DNA of 39,819 bases from Halalkalicoccus subterraneus (GCF_003697815.1 NZ_RDQG01000068.1:1-39819), one strand, 5' to 3'; shown: positions 25,089 to 34,016, counted from the first letter of the stretch. Notes: generated by a model not told the origin, from the letters alone. A program made the numbers and translations.

Positions 25089-26123
25089 ATGAGTCAAAAC
25101 GAGTTTTCCGAAGGGGATCTGCGGAACACGGGCATGTCGTTGAAACACGACCGGGAGTGGGACTACGAACTCGACCGGATCGTCGAGGCCGTCCACGACC
25201 GGGACGCGACAAAGGTCGGCCTGCAGTTCCCCGAGGGGCTCAAACGCCGCGGTCCGAAGGTCACCGACGATCTGCGCGAACTCCTGCCCGAGGACGTCAC
25301 CGTGATGATGTCGGGCCAGCCCTGCTACGGCGCCTGCGACCTCGACACCTACATGATGCGCCGTACGGACGTCTTCGTCCACTTCGGCCATTCCCCGATG
25401 AAGGAGTCGGAGAAGATCATCTACGTGCCGCTGTTCTCGAACGTCGAGGTGCTCCCGATCATCGAGGAGTCGCTCGACGAGATCGAGGGTGAGGAGGTCG
25501 GCCTCGTCACCACCGCCCAGCACATGAACCGCTTTGAGGAGATGCGCGAGTATCTCGAGGGGCAGGGCTACGAGGTCCATACCCGCAAGGGCGACGACCG
25601 GCTCACCCACGAGGGGCAAGTGCTCGGCTGTAACTACGCCTCTGCGGACATCGACGCCGACAACGTACTCTACGTCGGTGGCGGGAAGTTCCATCCGCTC
25701 GGGTTGGCGATGGAGCACCCCGAGAAGAACGTCGTGATCGCAGACCCCGTCAACAACGTGGTCACGATCGCGGACACTGAGAAGTTCATGAAACAGCGCT
25801 ACGCCTCGGTGCACAAGGCGATGGACGCCGAGAAGTGGGGCGTCATCTTCTGTACGAAGATCGGGCAGGGTCGCTGGGATCAGGCCGAGGAGATCGTCGA
25901 TAACAACGAGAACGCCTACCTGATCACGATGGACGAGGTCACACCCGATCGCCTGCGAAACTTCGACATGGACGCGTTCGTCAACACCGGTTGTCCGCGG
26001 ATCACCACCGACGACGGCCCGCAGTTCCACAAGCCAATGCTCACCCCCGGCGAATACGAGATCGCCGTCGGGAACAAATCCCTCGATTCGCTGGAGTTCG
26101 ACACCTTCCACGGTACCTGGTAA
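25089..26123 (+). CDS. dph2: diphthamide biosynthesis enzyme Dph2
   Basis: 344-residue archaeal Dph2, a non-canonical radical-SAM enzyme that transfers the 3-amino-3-carboxypropyl group of SAM to the conserved His of elongation factor 2. Conserved Cys residues for the 4Fe-4S cluster are in SGQPCYGACD (Cys79, Cys83), VLGCNYAS (Cys181) and NTGCPRI (Cys302). GLQFPEGLKRRGPKV and VHFGHSPM are family hallmarks. ATG 25089 was chosen over in-frame starts from 24957 because the N-terminus fits and a TATA-like box is properly spaced. A T5 run follows the stop directly, then an eight-hairpin array. Confidence 0.94.
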   Translation: MSQNEFSEGDLRNTGMSLKHDREWDYELDRIVEAVHDRDATKVGLQFPEGLKRRGPKVTDDLRELLPEDVTVMMSGQPCYGACDLDTYMMRRTDVFVHFGHSPMKESEKIIYVPLFSNVEVLPIIEESLDEIEGEEVGLVTTAQHMNRFEEMREYLEGQGYEVHTRKGDDRLTHEGQVLGCNYASADIDADNVLYVGGGKFHPLGLAMEHPEKNVVIADPVNNVVTIADTEKFMKQRYASVHKAMDAEKWGVIFCTKIGQGRWDQAEEIVDNNENAYLITMDEVTPDRLRNFDMDAFVNTGCPRITTDDGPQFHKPMLTPGEYEIAVGNKSLDSLEFDTFHGTW

Positions 26124-26142
26124 CGGACCTTTTTACTCGTCG

Positions 26143-26374
26143 GGTCCGCTCGCGTAGCGAGCGAACCGCTCCGAGCAAAAATCTCCTCCATTGCCGGACT
26201 CCGTCCGGCAGGCGGTCAGAGCTTCGCTCTGACCACATCACCGGATTCCGTTGGAATCCGGTTAGCAGCCAGAAACCAGAGGTTTCCGGCGACATCGTAG
26301 GAGCAAAGCTCCTGCTAGCAACCAGACGCCGCTGGCGTCTGGTAACAAAAAGTCGGCGCGGCGAAGCCGCGCCG
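26143..26374. repeat. array of eight consecutive hairpins, all with 3-nt loops
   Basis: In order: CGCTCGC-gta-GCGAGCG (26147-26163); TGCCGGAC-tcc-GTCCGGCA (26192-26210); GGTCAGAGC-ttc-GCTCTGACC (26214-26234); ACCGGATTCC-gtt-GGAATCCGGT (26240-26262); GAAACC-aga-GGTTTC (26272-26286, extendable); GGAGC-aaa-GCTCC (26300-26312); ACCAGACGCC-gct-GGCGTCTGGT (26321-26343); CGGCGCGGC-gaa-GCCGCGCCG (26354-26374). Stem sequences are all different. It lies between the convergent dph2 and esterase genes. Confidence 0.85.
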
Positions 26375-26404
26375 GTCCGCCCTCCAGCGTGCTCTACTGC
26401 CAAC

Positions 26405-27337
26405 CTACTCCTCGAACGCCCTCTCCAAGTCCGCCCCGAGCGCGTCGATCGCCTCGCCCGCGGCGTCGAGGTGATCGAGCAGGTTCACGAACCCGTGGAT
26501 CATCCCCTCGTACTCCCGATGAGTGACCTCGACGCCCGCCGCTTCCAGCCGGTCGGCGTACTCGCGACCCTCGTCGCGGAGCGGGTCGAAGCCCGCCGTG
26601 AGGACGCTCGCCGACGGCAGTTCCGAGTGGTCGCGCGCGAGCAGCGGCGCGGCGTAGGCGTTTCGGTGATCCACCGGATCGGGAAGGTACCGTTCGAGGA
26701 ACCACTCGACGCTCGCGGCCTCGAGCATGTAGCCCTTGCCGTTCTCCTCGTAGCTCGGAAACTCGTGGACGGCAGGCGAGGCGACGGCGGGGTAGAGCAG
26801 GGACTGATGGGCGATCTCGGGGCCGTTTCGATCCCGGCTCATCAGCGAGACGGCCGCCGCGAGGTTGCCCCCGGCGCTGTCGCCGCCGACCGCCACTCTC
26901 TGTGGATCGCAGTTCACCCGATCCCCGTACTCGGCGGCCCACTCCAGGGCGGCGTAGGCGTCCTCGACGGCCGCCGGGAACGGGTGCTCGGGCGCGAGCC
27001 GATAGTCAACCGAGAGCACCGCACAATCGGCGGCGTTCGTGAGGGCGCGACAGAGGGGATCGTAGGTCTCGATATCGCCGATCACCCACCCCCCACCGTG
27101 GTAGAAGACGAGCAGCGGGAGGTCCTCCCCGTCGGGCGCGTAGAGCCGAACCGGGATCGATTCGGCCGGGCCGGGAATCTCGAAGTCCTCGATGCGGTCG
27201 ACGGATTCGCCCTCACCTCCGAACAGTTCTCGGATCCGCTCGCGGGCGCTCTCGGGCGCGAGCGCGTAGGTCGGAGGAACGCCCATCGTTTCAACCGTTT
27301 CGAGCAGCGCTTCTGCCTGCGAGTCGAGTTCCGCCAT
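26405..27337 (-). CDS. alpha/beta hydrolase, hormone-sensitive lipase-like esterase
   Basis: 310-residue cytosolic esterase of the HSL (family IV) group. The oxyanion motif is YHGGGW (79-84), and the nucleophile elbow GGDSAGGN places Ser154. The acid is in TAGFDPLRDEG and the catalytic His in GMIHGFVNLL near the C-terminus. YRLAPEHPFPAAVEDAY is also diagnostic. Acts on short acyl esters; the natural substrate is unknown. Convergent with dph2 across the hairpin array and divergent from the 129-residue gene. Confidence 0.92.
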   Translation of the reverse strand: MAELDSQAEALLETVETMGVPPTYALAPESARERIRELFGGEGESVDRIEDFEIPGPAESIPVRLYAPDGEDLPLLVFYHGGGWVIGDIETYDPLCRALTNAADCAVLSVDYRLAPEHPFPAAVEDAYAALEWAAEYGDRVNCDPQRVAVGGDSAGGNLAAAVSLMSRDRNGPEIAHQSLLYPAVASPAVHEFPSYEENGKGYMLEAASVEWFLERYLPDPVDHRNAYAAPLLARDHSELPSASVLTAGFDPLRDEGREYADRLEAAGVEVTHREYEGMIHGFVNLLDHLDAAGEAIDALGADLERAFEE

Positions 27338-27419
27338 ACCACACTACTCGACCGCCCGGCGCTTAGGTTTCGGCCTCCCGGTGATTCAAGGAATTACTAC
27401 TAAGCATCTACAAAGACTT

Positions 27420-27427
27420 TTGTATAT
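27420..27427 (+). promoter_or_regulatory. TATA-like box (TTGTATAT)
   Basis: Lies 23-30 bp before the ATG at 27450 in an AT-rich stretch; good match for a leaderless haloarchaeal promoter. Confidence 0.5.
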
Positions 27428-27449
27428 CCACTGTGTATGAATTTCCACA

Positions 27450-27839
27450 ATGAGCACGCTACAGCGTTCCGCGGTCGAACCGTGTCGATCCGAGGAGATC
27501 ACCCCCGTCCGCCTGAACGCGGAGGCGCTCGATTCGACCGCGCCCGAGTACCTGCGTGAGTTCAAGGAGGACCTGGCTGCTGACCGTCTCGTCCCCGCCC
27601 GACTAACTGTTGAAGCCTGTTTCGATGAGGACTGTTCGCTCTCGACCCAGGAGGAGGCAAAGCGGATCCGCGAGTACATCCGCGCGGCGGCCTTCCTCGG
27701 AACGGGTACCCTCACCGTCTCCTTCGAGGACGTCGCAGACGAGCGGAAGGTCCGGCCCGCGTTGGCGGCCTGTGCGGAACGTGCCGACCGCGAGGGTCTT
27801 ACGCTCGAACTCGACGGCCCGATCGACCTCGAATCCTAA
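27450..27839 (+). CDS. haloarchaeal protein of unknown function (129 aa)
   Basis: A mixed alpha/beta acidic cytosolic protein with no recognised domain. It contains an ACFDEDCSLSTQEEAKRIREY segment with two Cys and a region of probable strand-helix-strand (TGTLTVSFEDVADERKVRPALAACAERA). It lies 31 bp upstream of the METTL5-like methylase gene on the same strand with a good promoter, so the two are probably cotranscribed and may act together. Confidence 0.75.
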   Translation: MSTLQRSAVEPCRSEEITPVRLNAEALDSTAPEYLREFKEDLAADRLVPARLTVEACFDEDCSLSTQEEAKRIREYIRAAAFLGTGTLTVSFEDVADERKVRPALAACAERADREGLTLELDGPIDLES

Positions 27840-27870
27840 GCTTTCTCCCCGTTCCCGGCCTCGGTTCCGC

Positions 27871-28494
27871 ATGGACAGCAAGCGGGCGCTCGAACGCCGC
27901 CTCTCCCTCGTTCGGGGATTCGACGCTCCGAGCGCGGAGCTGGAACAGTACTCCACGCCCGCCGACATCGCCGCCCAGCTCGTCCACCTCGCCGACCTAC
28001 AGGGCGACCTCGACGGCCGCGTCGTCGACCTCGGAACGGGCACCGGAATGCTCGCCCTCGGCGCCGCGCTGCGGGCTCCAACGGGGGTGGTCGGATTGGA
28101 TGCGGATCGCGCGGCACTCACCGTCGCCCGAGAAAACGAGCGCCGGGTCGAACCCCCCATCGGGATCGACTGGCTGTGCGGCGACGGCGGGCGTCTCCCC
28201 CTCACGCTCTCGAACGCGACCGTGCTCATGAACCCGCCGTTCGGCGCCCAGCGGGGCAATCGCGGTGCGGATCGGCGATTTCTCGTCACCGCCCACGAGA
28301 TTGCGGACGTGATTTACTCGATCCACAACGCCGGCAGCCGCGAGTTCGTCGAATCGTTCGTCGCCGATCACGGTGGAGTGGTTACCCACGCCTACGAACT
28401 CTCCTTCGACCTCGAACGCCAGTTCGACTTCCATACCGAGGAAACGCGGACGATCCGCGCGGAGTGTTACCGGTCATCGTTTCGGGGGGCGTAG
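27871..28494 (+). CDS. METTL5-like N6-adenine rRNA methyltransferase
   Basis: 207-residue SAM-dependent methyltransferase. Motif I is VVDLGTGTGMLALGA (52-66) and the N6-adenine catalytic motif is NPPFG (121-125). The N-terminal STPADIAAQLVHLA and C-terminal FDFHTEETRTIRAECYR match METTL5, which methylates a conserved adenine of small-subunit rRNA. In archaea the partner and target are less well defined. ATG 27871 follows the upstream gene by 31 bp. The 3' end overlaps the convergent rhomboid gene by 28 bp. Confidence 0.87.
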   Translation: MDSKRALERRLSLVRGFDAPSAELEQYSTPADIAAQLVHLADLQGDLDGRVVDLGTGTGMLALGAALRAPTGVVGLDADRAALTVARENERRVEPPIGIDWLCGDGGRLPLTLSNATVLMNPPFGAQRGNRGADRRFLVTAHEIADVIYSIHNAGSREFVESFVADHGGVVTHAYELSFDLERQFDFHTEETRTIRAECYRSSFRGA

Positions 28495-30086
28495 GTCTCT
28501 CGTTCGGCGATCGGAACGGCGCTCGTGTCGTCGCTTGCGACGAGTCGACCGTCATCGTTCGCGATCGTGAGCCCGTTGACGGTTCTGACCTCGCCCGTCT
28601 CGGGGAGCACGGCGCGTTCGCGGGCGCTCGCGTTCTCGACCTCGACGAGGAATTCGCCCGACTCACTGAGCAGGGTGATCGTCCGACCGTCGACGACCGC
28701 GTCGGCCCTCGCGGGCTCGGAGTCGTAGGCATGGATGCGCTCGCCGTCGGTTTCGAACTCGACGGCGTAGATCCGGTCGTCGCCGACGATCCATCCGGTC
28801 CGCTCGACGTGGATCGCCTCGCTCCAGGTCAGTCCGCCGACCCTGACGGTGGCGGTCCCGTAGGTTTCGAGGGCCGTGGTCGACACCTCCCGACCCCAGA
28901 CGTGGCGCTCGTCGCTGGTGACGATCACGCCGCTGGTGGTCACGTTCGTCGACTCGCCGAGCGCCTCGATCTCGACGACCGAGAACATCCGGTCCTCGAC
29001 CTCCTCGTCGTAGAAGACGGTGTAGTCCCCGGCGGTGACCGCCCCGTCACGGGACGTGTCCTCGACGGTCGTGAGGTTGAGCGGGACCGCGACGAGACAC
29101 ATGACGAGGAGGGGGACGACGAGTGCCCCGGCCGCGGTCTGTTTGAGCGTCACCTCGCCGACCAACGGACGTTTGGGAGCGGCGATCGCGGCGGTGATCA
29201 GCACCGAGAGTGCGAGGACCAGAACGACGCCCAGTGCGCGATAGAGGACGTACGTCCTCGCGCCGCGGATCCACCAGACCGCCCACAGCGACAGCGAGAG
29301 CGTCGTCAATAGCGTTCCGAGCCAGAGCCGCGCCGCGTCCGGATCGACCCGACGCCGCCACAACAGCGCGATCCCGAGGAGGACGCCGATGAGGAAGCCG
29401 ATCGCGTGGCCCTGGATCGCGATCCCGTACCACCACGGTGGGGAGACGCCCGCAGTCACCTCGACGACCGAGACGGGGTCGCCGAGCGCGCCGGTGAGGG
29501 TCCTGATCGCGCTTCTGACCGCGAGCGCGACGACGGTCAAAAGCGGGTAACGCACGAGGACGAAGCCGATCAGCGCGAAGACGGTGCCCGAAAAGCCGAT
29601 GACGGGTCCCCACGAGAAGAGGCTCGTCACGATCCCGACGGCGAGGACGCCCAGAGCGAAGCCGACGGCCCGACCACGCGGGTCGGTAATCCGGGCGGTC
29701 CCGTCGGAGTAGTGGCCCCAGACGTACTCGGCGAGCGGGGCGAACACGAGCGCAGTAGTGAGGTTTCCTTCCAGATGCCCGGGGCCGACGTGAGCGAAGC
29801 CCGCGAACAGCATTCCGAGCGGGGAGAAGTACGACCACGCCGAAAACGGGATCGCGAGGGGTGCGCCGGGGTGCCAGAGCCCGCCCTGGACGAACAGGTA
29901 CACTCCGAGCACCCACCCGAACACGAGCAGCGATCCCCACGGTACCCCGCGGTGGAAACGCTCGTGGAGCGCGGAGCCGATCCCCTGATGGTCGGCAAAG
30001 CGGGAGACGAGCCAGACCGAGCCGACCAGTGCACCGACGACGAGGGCCTGCCACGCGAGGGCGACGAGGGCGTCGGCGACCGACAT
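28467..30086 (-). CDS. rhomboid family intramembrane serine protease
   Basis: 539-residue membrane protein. The rhomboid core covers about residues 10-240. HVGPGHLEGN (99-108) supplies the His and Asn of the loop/TM2 motif, GFSG places the catalytic Ser166, and GHAIGFLIGVLLG gives His227. About two further helices follow, then an extracytoplasmic C-terminal domain of some 200 residues, rich in strands (VGGLTWSEAIHVERTGWIVG), with no known family. The soluble tail is unusual and may bind substrate. Overlaps the METTL5-like gene by 28 bp tail to tail. Confidence 0.88.
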   Translation of the reverse strand: MSVADALVALAWQALVVGALVGSVWLVSRFADHQGIGSALHERFHRGVPWGSLLVFGWVLGVYLFVQGGLWHPGAPLAIPFSAWSYFSPLGMLFAGFAHVGPGHLEGNLTTALVFAPLAEYVWGHYSDGTARITDPRGRAVGFALGVLAVGIVTSLFSWGPVIGFSGTVFALIGFVLVRYPLLTVVALAVRSAIRTLTGALGDPVSVVEVTAGVSPPWWYGIAIQGHAIGFLIGVLLGIALLWRRRVDPDAARLWLGTLLTTLSLSLWAVWWIRGARTYVLYRALGVVLVLALSVLITAAIAAPKRPLVGEVTLKQTAAGALVVPLLVMCLVAVPLNLTTVEDTSRDGAVTAGDYTVFYDEEVEDRMFSVVEIEALGESTNVTTSGVIVTSDERHVWGREVSTTALETYGTATVRVGGLTWSEAIHVERTGWIVGDDRIYAVEFETDGERIHAYDSEPARADAVVDGRTITLLSESGEFLVEVENASARERAVLPETGEVRTVNGLTIANDDGRLVASDDTSAVPIAERETYAPRNDDR

Positions 30087-30159
30087 GGGCGTCCCACGGG
30101 GCGAGGACGATTGAGGGTTGTGATCGTTTGCCTCCCCTACCTATGACGGTTCGGTGCGG

Positions 30160-30440
30160 TGCAGTGGCCGGTCCGAGCGTGGGCGGCACTCACGTCGCCC
30201 GCGTGAGGAGGGTGGGGAAGGGCTGGCGTTCCCGGAAGCGGCGCGTGATCACGCGCCGCGACTCGGCAGTGCCTGGTGGTCCTCGGAAAATCGGAGATTT
30301 CCGGGATCTCGCGGGAACAGGGTTTCCGCGGACCTCGCGGCGACATCGTCGCCGCTCAGCGCCGAGAGATCGCTCCGCGGTCTCTCATAGCGACATGAAA
30401 AGGGCGAGAAATGGCACGCCAGTGCATTCCGAGGGCTTTC
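30160..30440 (-). repeat. 282-bp multi-hairpin dispersed element, copy 2
   Basis: Inverted relative to copy 1 (12058-12340). It contains a perfect 22-nt palindrome at 30238-30259, CGGAAAATC-gga-GATTTCCG, CGCGGGAAC-agg-GTTTCCGCG, GGCGAC-atc-GTCGCC and AGAGATCGC-tcc-GCGGTCTCT. The GAAAGCCC end lies 36 bp before the rpoL start, much as copy 1 ends 38 bp before the crotonase start. The 390-bp gap between the rhomboid and rpoL genes holds little else. Confidence 0.85.
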
Positions 30441-30476
30441 GAAGGCTTGAAACGCGCCACACGCCAAGGGCGCGCC

Positions 30477-30758
30477 ATGGAACTACGCGTACTCTCCCGG
30501 GAGGATCAGGAGTTGGCGCTGGAAATCGCCGGCGAGGACCATACGTTCATGAACGTTCTCAAGGGAGCGCTGCTCGAAACCGATGGAGTCGTCGCCGCGA
30601 CCTACGACGTCAACCCCGAACAATCCGGCGGCCAGACCGACCCCGTGCTTACCGTCACGACCGAATCGAGCGTCGACCCGCTGGATGCGATCGGCGCGGC
30701 CGCGGCGGAGATCCAGGAGACGACCGATTCCTTCCGCGACGCCTACGCCGCGGCCTAA
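30477..30758 (+). CDS. rpoL: DNA-directed RNA polymerase subunit L (Rpo11)
   Basis: 93-residue archaeal subunit L, which pairs with RpoD in the alpha-like assembly platform of RNA polymerase. Hallmarks are [22 protein letters not shown] and a C-terminal helix ([20 protein letters not shown]). ATG 30477 was chosen because MELRVL is the family start; an in-frame ATG at 30411 would add residues encoded by the dispersed element. The promoter must lie in the 36 bp between element and gene, or in the element itself. Convergent with hisF. Confidence 0.94.
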   Translation: MELRVLSREDQELALEIAGEDHTFMNVLKGALLETDGVVAATYDVNPEQSGGQTDPVLTVTTESSVDPLDAIGAAAAEIQETTDSFRDAYAAA

Positions 30759-30884
30759 CGACCAATCGCGAGTCCTCACGAGATAACGTGCGACGTCCAG
30801 CAGCGCTCTCAGCGATCTCTGAGCGGACTCGCAGCACTCGAACTCGTCGAGATACCGCTTCTCCTCGCGGTGGGTTTCAAGCGC

Positions 30885-31697
30885 TTACAGACGAACCGGA
30901 ACGTCGTGCTCGTCGAGGTATGCCTTGACCTCCTCGATGGAGTATTCGCCGAAGTGAAAGATGGAGGCCGCGAGTGCGGCGTCGGCGCCCGCTTCCTCGA
31001 AGACCTCGTGCATGTGTTCGGGTCCACCGGCGCCCGAGGAGGCGATCACGGGCGTCGAGACGGCCTCACAGACCGCGCGGGTGACCGGCAGGTCGTATCC
31101 TTCTTTCGTGCCGTCGGTATCGATGGAGTTGACGAACAGTTCGCCCGCACCGCGCGATTCGGCCTCCGCGGCCCACTCGACGACGTCGATGCCGGTACCC
31201 TCGCGTCCGCCCTTCACCGTGCACTCGAACCAGCAGGACTCGCCGTCGATCTCCGTGTAGTACTCCCCGCGCTCGTCGAACCGGCGTTTGGAGTCGACGC
31301 TGATGACGATACACTGGCTGCCGAAGGCACGGGCCCCCTCGGTGATGAGTTCGGGGCGTTCGAGCGCGCCGGTGTTGATCGAGACCTTGTCCGCGCCCGC
31401 TCTGAGAGTCTCCTTGATGTCTTCGGTAGTCCTAATTCCGCCACCCACCGTGAGGGGGATGAACACCTCGTCGGCGACCCGCGAGACGGTGTCGAGCATC
31501 GTTTCCCGTCCCTCGGCCGAGGCCGTGATGTCGAGGAAGACGAACTCGTCGGCGCCCGACTCGTTGTAGGCCTTCGCCATCTCGACGGGATCGCCGGTGT
31601 ACTCGAGGTTCTCGAAGTTGACGCCGGTGTAGACCGCCGCGTTGCCCTCCTCGTCCACGTCGACGTCGATACAGGGGATGATGCGCTTCGTAAGCAT
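30885..31697 (-). CDS. hisF: imidazole glycerol phosphate synthase cyclase subunit HisF
   Basis: 270-residue TIM barrel that, with HisH, converts PRFAR and ammonia to imidazole glycerol phosphate and AICAR in histidine synthesis. The catalytic Asp residues are Asp11 in IPCIDVDVD and the Asp of VISVDSKRR. The phosphate-binding motifs PLTVGGGIR and VIASSGAGG are intact. ATG 31697 ([11 protein letters not shown]) is the family start; the open frame upstream overlaps the divergent membrane-protein gene and is not coding. No other his gene is adjacent. Confidence 0.96.
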   Translation of the reverse strand: MLTKRIIPCIDVDVDEEGNAAVYTGVNFENLEYTGDPVEMAKAYNESGADEFVFLDITASAEGRETMLDTVSRVADEVFIPLTVGGGIRTTEDIKETLRAGADKVSINTGALERPELITEGARAFGSQCIVISVDSKRRFDERGEYYTEIDGESCWFECTVKGGREGTGIDVVEWAAEAESRGAGELFVNSIDTDGTKEGYDLPVTRAVCEAVSTPVIASSGAGGPEHMHEVFEEAGADAALAASIFHFGEYSIEEVKAYLDEHDVPVRL

Positions 31698-31751
31698 TCG
31701 TTGGCGGGGGTTCGCGCGACGCCGGGTTGAGCGTTTCGACCGGATGGGTGT

Positions 31752-31759
31752 GTTTAAGA
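31752..31759 (+). promoter_or_regulatory. TATA-like box (GTTTAAGA)
   Basis: Lies 23-30 bp before the ATG at 31782, implying a leaderless transcript for the small membrane protein. Confidence 0.5.
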
Positions 31760-31781
31760 GTTGCGCGCAACGACTGGGGAT

Positions 31782-32057
31782 ATGAGCAATCAGGACGATC
31801 ACGTACCCGACGAGCGGGCCGAACGAGAGGACCGTGTCGACGCCACCGGCGACGAGGCCACCGGCATGACCGACGAGGACCCCGGCGCTCAGGAGGCCGT
31901 CGCGAGCGGCCCGGAGAAGGAAACCGAGACGAAACACCCGCTCGCCGAGCGCACGACCGCCCCACAGAGCCCGTATACGACGAAACAGGCCGGGATCGGT
32001 GTCGCCGTCCTCGTCGTCGGCCTGCTCGTCACGTTCGGGATCCCGGTGTTGCTCTAA
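31782..32057 (+). CDS. small haloarchaeal membrane protein, unknown function (91 aa)
   Basis: Residues 1-65 are strongly acidic and probably disordered ([19 protein letters not shown] and similar). One C-terminal membrane helix follows ([23 protein letters not shown]), so it is probably a tail-anchored protein. The [12 protein letters not shown] region just before the helix looks like the structured part. Good leaderless promoter. Convergent with the ThuA-like gene, 3 bp apart. Confidence 0.78.
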   Translation: MSNQDDHVPDERAEREDRVDATGDEATGMTDEDPGAQEAVASGPEKETETKHPLAERTTAPQSPYTTKQAGIGVAVLVVGLLVTFGIPVLL

Positions 32058-32060
32058 GCG

Positions 32061-32777
32061 CTACTCGATCGACTCCAGGGGTTCGCGCTCGCCGTATTCG
32101 GGGTCAGGCCCCTCGCCTGGGGCGGCCCACTCAACGGCGTTTGCGAGCACCTGTTGGATCTCCGATTGGTGATAGATCGGGTAGGTCTCGTGACCCGGCC
32201 GGAAGTAGAATATCTTTCCGGCGCCGCGACGGTAACAACAGCCCGAGCGAAAGACGTTGCCACCCTCGAACCACGAGGTGAACACGAGCGTCTCTGGCGC
32301 GGGGACGTCGAAACGCTCGCCGTACATCTCGGCCTCCGGGAGTTCGATGTACTCGTCGATTCCCTCGGTAATGGGGTGACTCGGCTCGACGACCCACAAG
32401 CGCTCGCGTTCGCCTGCCTCGCGCCACTTCAGCGAACACGAGGTGCCCATAAGCCGCTTGAACACCTTCGAGTAGTGCGCCGAATGGAGCACGAGCAGGC
32501 CCATCCCATCTAAAACCCGTTCCTGAACGCGGTCGACGACCTCCTCGTTCACCTCGTCATGGGCGGCGTGGCCCCACCACAGGAGGACGTCGGTGTCGTC
32601 GAGGACTTCCCCGGTCAGACCGTGATCTGGCTCGTCGAGGGTTGCGGTTCGGGTCTCGAAGCCCCGTTCGTCGAGGAACTCGGCGATAGTTTCGTGGATA
32701 CCGTCGGGGTACTGCTCTGCGACGACGTCGTCCTCGCGTTCGTGGCGGAACTCGTTCCAGACGGTGGCGGTGACCAT
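32061..32777 (-). CDS. ThuA-like protein (trehalose utilisation family)
   Basis: 238-residue protein of the ThuA family (glutamine-amidotransferase-like fold), linked in rhizobia to trehalose/maltitol use. [59 protein letters not shown] and [15 protein letters not shown] are all close to the family consensus. The biochemical activity in archaea is unknown. It follows the uracil-DNA-glycosylase-like gene by 45 bp on the same strand, with no obvious functional link. Confidence 0.9.
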   Translation of the reverse strand: MVTATVWNEFRHEREDDVVAEQYPDGIHETIAEFLDERGFETRTATLDEPDHGLTGEVLDDTDVLLWWGHAAHDEVNEEVVDRVQERVLDGMGLLVLHSAHYSKVFKRLMGTSCSLKWREAGERERLWVVEPSHPITEGIDEYIELPEAEMYGERFDVPAPETLVFTSWFEGGNVFRSGCCYRRGAGKIFYFRPGHETYPIYHQSEIQQVLANAVEWAAPGEGPDPEYGEREPLESIE

Positions 32778-32822
32778 ACGCGAGCCTCACCGCGGGAACA
32801 AAAGGAACTACCGGTGGCGCCC

Positions 32823-33479
32823 TCAGCGCACGAAGTACAGCTCGTCAGTGCCCAGAAACCGGCTCAGGTCGGCCGTCCGGCGGTAGTCGCTGCCGCGGAT
32901 CGCGAGCAGGGAGTCGATCAGACGCTGGCCGTCACCCTCCTCCCAGTCGGTCGGCTCGCGGATCGGGACGACCAGAAATCCGCTGCCCCGGACCTCGCTC
33001 GCGTGGAGCTTCGCCATGTCCAGTTCGATCCGGCCCAGGCGTGCGGTGTACTGATCGACGACGTACTCCATTGCGCGCTCGCCGACGGGCAACAGGACGT
33101 GGGCGGCGATCGCCCGGAGTTCGGCGTCGAAAAAGCGCTCCATGTTCGCGTAGCTCTCGGCAGTCGGTTCACCGTCCGCCGGACAGCACATGTGGAGGTA
33201 GCTCAGAAAGCAGTTCTCCAGTTCGGGGGCGTCGCCGTAGGGCTCGCTTGCGAAGCCGGTCTCGAACAGCGCCCGCTGGATCGCCTCGCCGGCCGGGCGT
33301 TCGGTAAAGGGAACGCCCGTCTCGCGTCCGCCGTGGATTCCCGGGTAGTCGCCGATGACGTGGAAATCCGCGTTCGCGTCGCCGTAGCCGAAGGCCGCCT
33401 CGCTTCGCTCGGAGCAGGGCGACTCGCAGGCGGGTCGCATCCCGAAGGGGTTGCTCGTCCGGTCGGTTACGTTCTCCAC
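32823..33479 (-). CDS. uracil-DNA glycosylase superfamily protein
   Basis: 218-residue protein with the UDG fold signature FHVIGDYPGIHGGRETGVPFTERPAGEAIQ, resembling the GEAPG...G.PFVG.AG motif of family 4/5 enzymes. Cysteines suited to a Fe-S cluster occur near the N-terminus (ACESPC, Cys18 and Cys22) and in HMCCP near 97-98, but I see no Cys at the usual fourth site after NMERFF, so the cluster may be altered or rebuilt with the CC pair. Presumed DNA repair enzyme; specificity unknown. Confidence 0.78.
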   Translation of the reverse strand: MENVTDRTSNPFGMRPACESPCSERSEAAFGYGDANADFHVIGDYPGIHGGRETGVPFTERPAGEAIQRALFETGFASEPYGDAPELENCFLSYLHMCCPADGEPTAESYANMERFFDAELRAIAAHVLLPVGERAMEYVVDQYTARLGRIELDMAKLHASEVRGSGFLVVPIREPTDWEEGDGQRLIDSLLAIRGSDYRRTADLSRFLGTDELYFVR

Positions 33480-33524
33480 GAGGGAGGTACCGAGCAGAGG
33501 CTCAAAACGCTCGCGGTTTCCCGG

Positions 33525-34016
33525 TCATCCGTCGACGGCGACCGCTCCGCGCATCCCCTGCTGATCGTGGGGGATGCAGGTGTACTGCGAGACGCCAGTC
33601 TCCTCGAAGGTGTGTTCGAACGTATAGCCCTCCTCGGTCTCGATGGGGCTCTCGTAGACCTCGTTTTCCTCCGCGACGTTGTGTCCGCCGCCGTCTCCGG
33701 TCCACTCCCAGACCACCGTGGTCCCGGGGTCGACCATGATCGCCGCCGGCGAGAACGACCGCCCGCGACTGCCGGTGCCTACCATCACGGTGACCTCGCT
33801 CTCACCACGGAGGTCGGCGGTGCCATCGTAGCTTTGGGCGGAATCGAGCCAGCCACCGTAGTCGGGTTCCTCCTCCTCGGACACCGTCTCGTACTCGGGC
33901 TCGCCGTCGTCGCCACTGCCACCGCCGTCGGTACAGCCCGCGAGCGTGCCGGTCGCGACGAGCGCGCCGGCAGCACGGAGGACTGTGCGACGGCCGAAGG
34001 ACGAGTCGGATCTCAT
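33525..34016 (-). CDS. halocyanin-type blue copper lipoprotein
   Basis: 163-residue extracellular electron carrier. A Tat signal (FGRRTVLRAAGALVATG) ends in the lipobox TLAGC, followed by a Gly/Asp linker and one plastocyanin-like domain. The type-1 copper ligands are the His of GGGHNVAEE and the Cys, His and Met of QYTCIPHDQQGM. FSPAAIMVDPGTTVVWEW is typical. ATG 34016 gives the proper Tat n-region. It lies near copA and its regulator, consistent with a copper-related neighbourhood. Confidence 0.92.
   Translation of the reverse strand: MRSDSSFGRRTVLRAAGALVATGTLAGCTDGGGSGDDGEPEYETVSEEEEPDYGGWLDSAQSYDGTADLRGESEVTVMVGTGSRGRSFSPAAIMVDPGTTVVWEWTGDGGGHNVAEENEVYESPIETEEGYTFEHTFEETGVSQYTCIPHDQQGMRGAVAVDG

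Noticed and set aside
26143-26374. CRISPR array
   Set aside because: Units are palindromes of differing sequence and size, with no constant repeat or spacer length and no cas genes.
30411-30476. Longer RpoL beginning [12 protein letters not shown]
   Set aside because: The extra residues are encoded by the repeat element, and the known subunit starts MELRV.
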